This document shows positions 13,379 through 15,572 of a stretch of 15,572 nucleotides of DNA, piece by piece. The stretch covers positions 1-15,572 of the forward strand of contig JBAYJD010000060.1 of assembly GCA_041665305.1 (NCBI GenBank), given 5' to 3'. The translations under genes and the position numbers were made by a program. The notes under the pieces are model-generated. The model ran no database searches. It saw only the letters and a program-made list of their open reading frames with translations, and was not told the DNA's origin. The stretch comes from YA12-FULL-51-18 sp041665305. GTDB taxonomy: Bacteria > Elusimicrobiota > Elusimicrobia > Elusimicrobiales > UBA9959. The stretch's first letter is position 1. Each line of letters begins with the position of its first letter.

Positions 13379-14496
13379 TATAACTTGAAAGTGAACGCCG
13401 TGCCCTTATGGAACGGGACTTTGGCGACCTGGGCGGGAACGCGCTTGCCGTGGATCTCCACTTCCAGCGCTTCGCCGGCTTTAAGTCCCGGGTCGGACAT
13501 ATAGCCTACGCCTATGCCCTTCCTGAGGGTGGGGGAGTAGGTGGCGCTGGCCAGCTCGCCCAGTTCTTTGCCGTTCCTGAAAACTTTACAGCCGGGCCTG
13601 GGCACGCCGCCGCCGGCGAGCGTCAGCCCGGTCAACCTGCGTTTGAGCCCTTCGGCTTTCTGCCTGACCAGGATCTCCCTGGCCGTGAAATCCCCCTTAT
13701 CCAGGCAGACCACCCAGCCGTAATTGGACTCGTAGGTGGTGTGCTCGTCGTCCACATCCTGGCCGTAGAGCAGGTAGCCCGATTCCAGGCGCAGGGTGTC
13801 TCGCGCGCCGAGCCCGCAGGGAACGATATCGTAGGGCTTGCCCAGTTCCATCATTTTGTTCCAGATCTCTACGATCACGGCGTGGGGCGCGGTGATCTCA
13901 AAGCCGTCCTCGCCGGTGTAGCCTGTGCGGCTGATAAAACAGTCGGCTCCGAAAAGCTTCTTCTCGACTATTCCGAAGCGCGGAAGTTTGACGGCTTCGG
14001 GGGCGAAGATCTCCATCATTTTGGGAACCTTGGGGCCCTGTACCGCCACCATCGAGTAATCGTCGCTTTTGTTCTCCACCTTTACGTTCATTTTGGCGGC
14101 CGCCGCGGAAAGCCATTTAAAATCCTTGGCGCTGGTGGTGGCGTTCACTATCACCAGGTAGCGGTTGAGCGCCAGGCAGAAAGCGATGATATCGTCCACC
14201 AGGCCGCCGTTCTCATTGAGCAGATGGGAATAAACGCCTTTGCCGACCGTGGCTTTGCGCAGGTCGTTGGCGTTAGTTTTTTGCAGAAGTTTGAAACTGT
14301 CCGGGCCGGTCACGAAGATCTGCCCCATATGGGAGACGTCGAAGATGCCGGCGGAATTCCTGACGGCGGCGTGCTCCTTTAAGATGCCTTCGAACTGTAT
14401 GGGGAGTTCCCAGCCGTGGAAATCCACCATTTTGCCCCCGGCCTTGCTCATGGTCTCATTCAAAGTTGTTTTTCTTACGGCGGTAGCGGTAGTCAT
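13378..14496 (-). CDS. gcvT: Aminomethyltransferase (glycine cleavage T protein)
   Basis: The protein has 372 residues. It takes the aminomethyl group from H-protein, releases ammonia and makes 5,10-methylene-tetrahydrofolate. The motifs HGWELPIQFEGILKEHAAVR, GIFDVSHMGQI, NGGLVDDIIAF (containing the catalytic Asp region), SRTGYTGEDGFEI and GLGARDTLRLESGYLLYG are all present, and the C-terminal beta-barrel domain is complete. I chose ATG at 14496 because GGAGG lies five bases upstream. The longer frame to 14526 crosses a hairpin. It is the first gene of the gcv series, so transcription probably starts just before it. Confidence 0.96.
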   Translation of the reverse strand: MTTATAVRKTTLNETMSKAGGKMVDFHGWELPIQFEGILKEHAAVRNSAGIFDVSHMGQIFVTGPDSFKLLQKTNANDLRKATVGKGVYSHLLNENGGLVDDIIAFCLALNRYLVIVNATTSAKDFKWLSAAAAKMNVKVENKSDDYSMVAVQGPKVPKMMEIFAPEAVKLPRFGIVEKKLFGADCFISRTGYTGEDGFEITAPHAVIVEIWNKMMELGKPYDIVPCGLGARDTLRLESGYLLYGQDVDDEHTTYESNYGWVVCLDKGDFTAREILVRQKAEGLKRRLTGLTLAGGGVPRPGCKVFRNGKELGELASATYSPTLRKGIGVGYMSDPGLKAGEALEVEIHGKRVPAQVAKVPFHKGTAFTFKL

Positions 14497-14505
14497 GTTT
14501 CCTCC

Positions 14506-14545
14506 GGACCCGGAAAAACGCGCCAACGCCGGATTCTCAGGGTCC
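14506..14545 (-). promoter_or_regulatory. Leader hairpin before gcvT
   Basis: GGACCC (14506-14511) pairs with GGGTCC (14540-14545), with more pairing possible between CCGG-type segments inside. The hairpin lies directly upstream of the gcvT Shine-Dalgarno, so it could affect ribosome access. It does not match the glycine riboswitch consensus by eye. Confidence 0.4.
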
Positions 14546-14577
14546 CTAGAACAAATTTTAGAAGTCCTTACATATAG

Positions 14578-14606
14578 AATTTAACAAAATAAGAACGGTT
14601 CGGCAA
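14578..14606 (-). promoter_or_regulatory. Possible gcvT promoter
   Basis: On the minus strand TTGCCG (14601-14606) and TAAATT (14578-14583) are separated by 17 bases, each with four of six consensus matches. The region is the AT-rich part of the 264-base divergent spacer between gcvT and the PhoB-type regulator. The transcription start would be near 14571. Confidence 0.4.
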
Positions 14607-14747
14607 GAATCGCGGGCATTAATAAAAATTATAACCTATATAAGAAGGCCGCGCGGGGTTAAAGGCGTGCAGGCGCAAAACATGGCGTCTGTCCGGTTAT
14701 GCCGGTAAAAAGCGCCGGCCGGCCCCCTTTTGGGGACGCCTTTTTGG

Positions 14748-14753
14748 TATTAT
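14748..14753 (+). promoter_or_regulatory. -10 box of a near-leaderless transcript
   Basis: TATTAT (14748-14753), overlapped by TATATT (14751-14756), is the only good -10 sequence before the regulator start at 14761. Transcription would begin at about 14760, at or just before the ATG. No Shine-Dalgarno is present, which is consistent. No clear -35 is seen; the region upstream is a GC-rich self-complementary block (14714-14735). Confidence 0.45.
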
Positions 14754-14760
14754 ATTCGCG

Positions 14761-15456
14761 ATGGAAGAAAAGATCCTGATAGTTGAAGATGAAAAGGACA
14801 TAGCCAGGCTGCTGGACTATAACCTTAAAAGGGAAGGCTACCGAACCGTGCTGGCGCGGGAGGGGGCTTCGGCGCCGCTGCTGGCCGCGAAAGAACGGCC
14901 CCGGCTTATAATCCTTGACCTGATGCTGCCCGGACTGGACGGGCTGGAAGTCTGCCGGCGCGTCAAAATGGATGCGAAAACCGCTTCCATCCCTATCATA
15001 ATGCTTACGGCCAAGGGTTCGGAGTCCGATAAGATCGTCGGGCTTGAAATGGGCGCCGATGATTATGTGACAAAGCCGTTCAGCCTCAAGGAGCTGCTCT
15101 CGCGGGTGAAAGCCGTGCTGCGCCGTTCCGAGGCCGGCGGCGAAGCCTTCAAAATTTACCGCGCCGGCGATCTTGAACTGGATTGTTCCCGCGTGCTGGC
15201 CCTGCTTAAGGGGCGGCCTCTGGCCCTGACCGCGCGCGAATTCGAGCTCCTAAAGGCTTTGATGACCGCCGACGGAAAAATGCTTTCCCGTTCGGCGCTG
15301 CTGGAAAAAGCCTGGGGGCTGGACGCCTCCCTTGAGGTGGAGACCCGTACGGTGGATGTGCACATAGGTTCTCTGCGCAAAAAGTTGAAGTCCGAGGGGA
15401 GGCGCATTCTGACCGTTAAAAATTACGGTTACAGGTTCGAGCCGGCAAATTATTGA
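14761..15456 (+). CDS. OmpR/PhoB-family response regulator
   Basis: The protein has 231 residues. The receiver domain (about 1-120) has acidic residues at E9-E11, phosphoacceptor D53 (ILDLMLPGLDG), switch T83 and K105 (TKPFSLKELL). The C-terminal winged helix-turn-helix (about 132-228) includes LTAREFELLKALM, LEKAWG, TVDVHIGSLRKKL and VKNYGYRF. Phosphorylation should promote dimer binding to direct-repeat promoter sites. PhoB-type regulators are normally followed by their sensor kinase, but the 116 bases left in the window show only another possible frame. The start has no Shine-Dalgarno and a -10-like box immediately before it. Its divergence from gcvT makes control of the gcv operon possible but unproven. 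Confidence 0.95.
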   Translation: MEEKILIVEDEKDIARLLDYNLKREGYRTVLAREGASAPLLAAKERPRLIILDLMLPGLDGLEVCRRVKMDAKTASIPIIMLTAKGSESDKIVGLEMGADDYVTKPFSLKELLSRVKAVLRRSEAGGEAFKIYRAGDLELDCSRVLALLKGRPLALTAREFELLKALMTADGKMLSRSALLEKAWGLDASLEVETRTVDVHIGSLRKKLKSEGRRILTVKNYGYRFEPANY

Positions 15457-15498
15457 CCTACGCATAAGTAATAGAATTTCTGGAGGCTTGGATTTGAG

Positions 15499-15572
15499 AT
15501 GGATGCGAGACGCGACGAACGAGCATACCGGCGGTCTGTGAGTTCGGAGCAACGAAGCAGCCGCTCAAAGGC
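15499..15572 (+). CDS. Possible partial ORF or dispersed repeat at window end
   Basis: From ATG 15499 a frame stays open to the end of the window, reading MDARRDERAYRRSVSSEQRS in its first 20 residues. GGAGG is at 15482-15486, 12 bases upstream, slightly far. The composition is Arg/Ser/Glu-rich and not like a histidine kinase start. The sequence also stays open when read on the minus strand, where it gives an Arg/Ser-rich peptide. This pattern, and a sense of having seen the text at many gene ends, suggest a dispersed non-coding repeat instead of a gene. Confidence 0.25.
   Translation, partial: MDARRDERAYRRSVSSEQRSSRSK

Noticed and set aside
13408..14382. Long plus-strand open frame of 324 codons opposite gcvT
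   Set aside because: Antisense shadow of gcvT. It is composed of reversed-complement codons of a conserved gene and has no ribosome site of its own.
14497..14700. Glycine riboswitch before gcvT
   Set aside because: I looked on the minus strand for the conserved tandem glycine aptamer core and did not find it. A covariance-model search would settle this.
1..15572. CRISPR array or other regularly spaced direct repeats
   Set aside because: The recurrent elements are palindromes spread over kilobases, with no regular short spacing and no cas-like genes.

Overview
The window is about 15.6 kb of GC-rich (roughly 58%, by eye) bacterial chromosome. It encodes housekeeping metabolism, one tRNA gene and three response regulators. 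Intergenic spacers are AT-rich and carry recurrent hairpins. The gene set (glycine cleavage with a split P-protein, lone receiver-domain regulators, a Thermus-type orotate phosphoribosyltransferase) suggests an uncultured phylum-level lineage. I lean weakly towards Elusimicrobiota or a relative, but nothing in the sequence proves it.

Left part (1-2100), mostly plus strand. A minus-strand remnant of an IS30-family transposase (about 111-320) sits beside a long inverted repeat. An intrinsic terminator follows (352-388), then a secreted protein of unknown function (483-1271). A 276-base spacer with an apparent repeat remnant leads to a tRNA-Phe(GAA) gene with a recognisable promoter, then a lone receiver-domain regulator (1671-2036) that meets the next gene convergently.

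Middle and right part (2135-14496). Thirteen consecutive genes all lie on the minus strand. In transcription order they are gcvT, gcvH, gcvPA, gcvPB, a lipoate/octanoate transferase, a small stand-alone Lrp/AsnC effector domain, a lone receiver, a one-helix hypothetical protein, an M50-type membrane metalloprotease, a long AsmA-like protein, a pyrE-type phosphoribosyltransferase, a SAM hydrolase/SAM hydroxide adenosyltransferase family protein, and an RlmI-type rRNA cytosine methyltransferase. The first five form a functional unit: T-, H- and both P-protein subunits of the glycine cleavage system, plus an enzyme likely to load the acyl group onto the H-protein lysine. L-protein and lipoyl synthase are not in the window. 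The gcvPA/gcvPB and M50/AsmA pairs overlap by ATGA, and AsmA/pyrE are 1 base apart, so these pairs are probably translationally coupled.

Right end. A PhoB/OmpR-type regulator (14761-15456) diverges from gcvT and appears nearly leaderless. The last 116 bases hold a possible repeat or partial ORF that runs off the window.

The most unusual structure is a 27-bp palindromic element (12-bp arm, 3-base loop, 12-bp arm) present four times. In every copy the TAA stop codon of the upstream minus-strand gene occupies exactly the same three positions of the element. Unrelated hairpins also contain the stop codons of gcvPB and gcvT.
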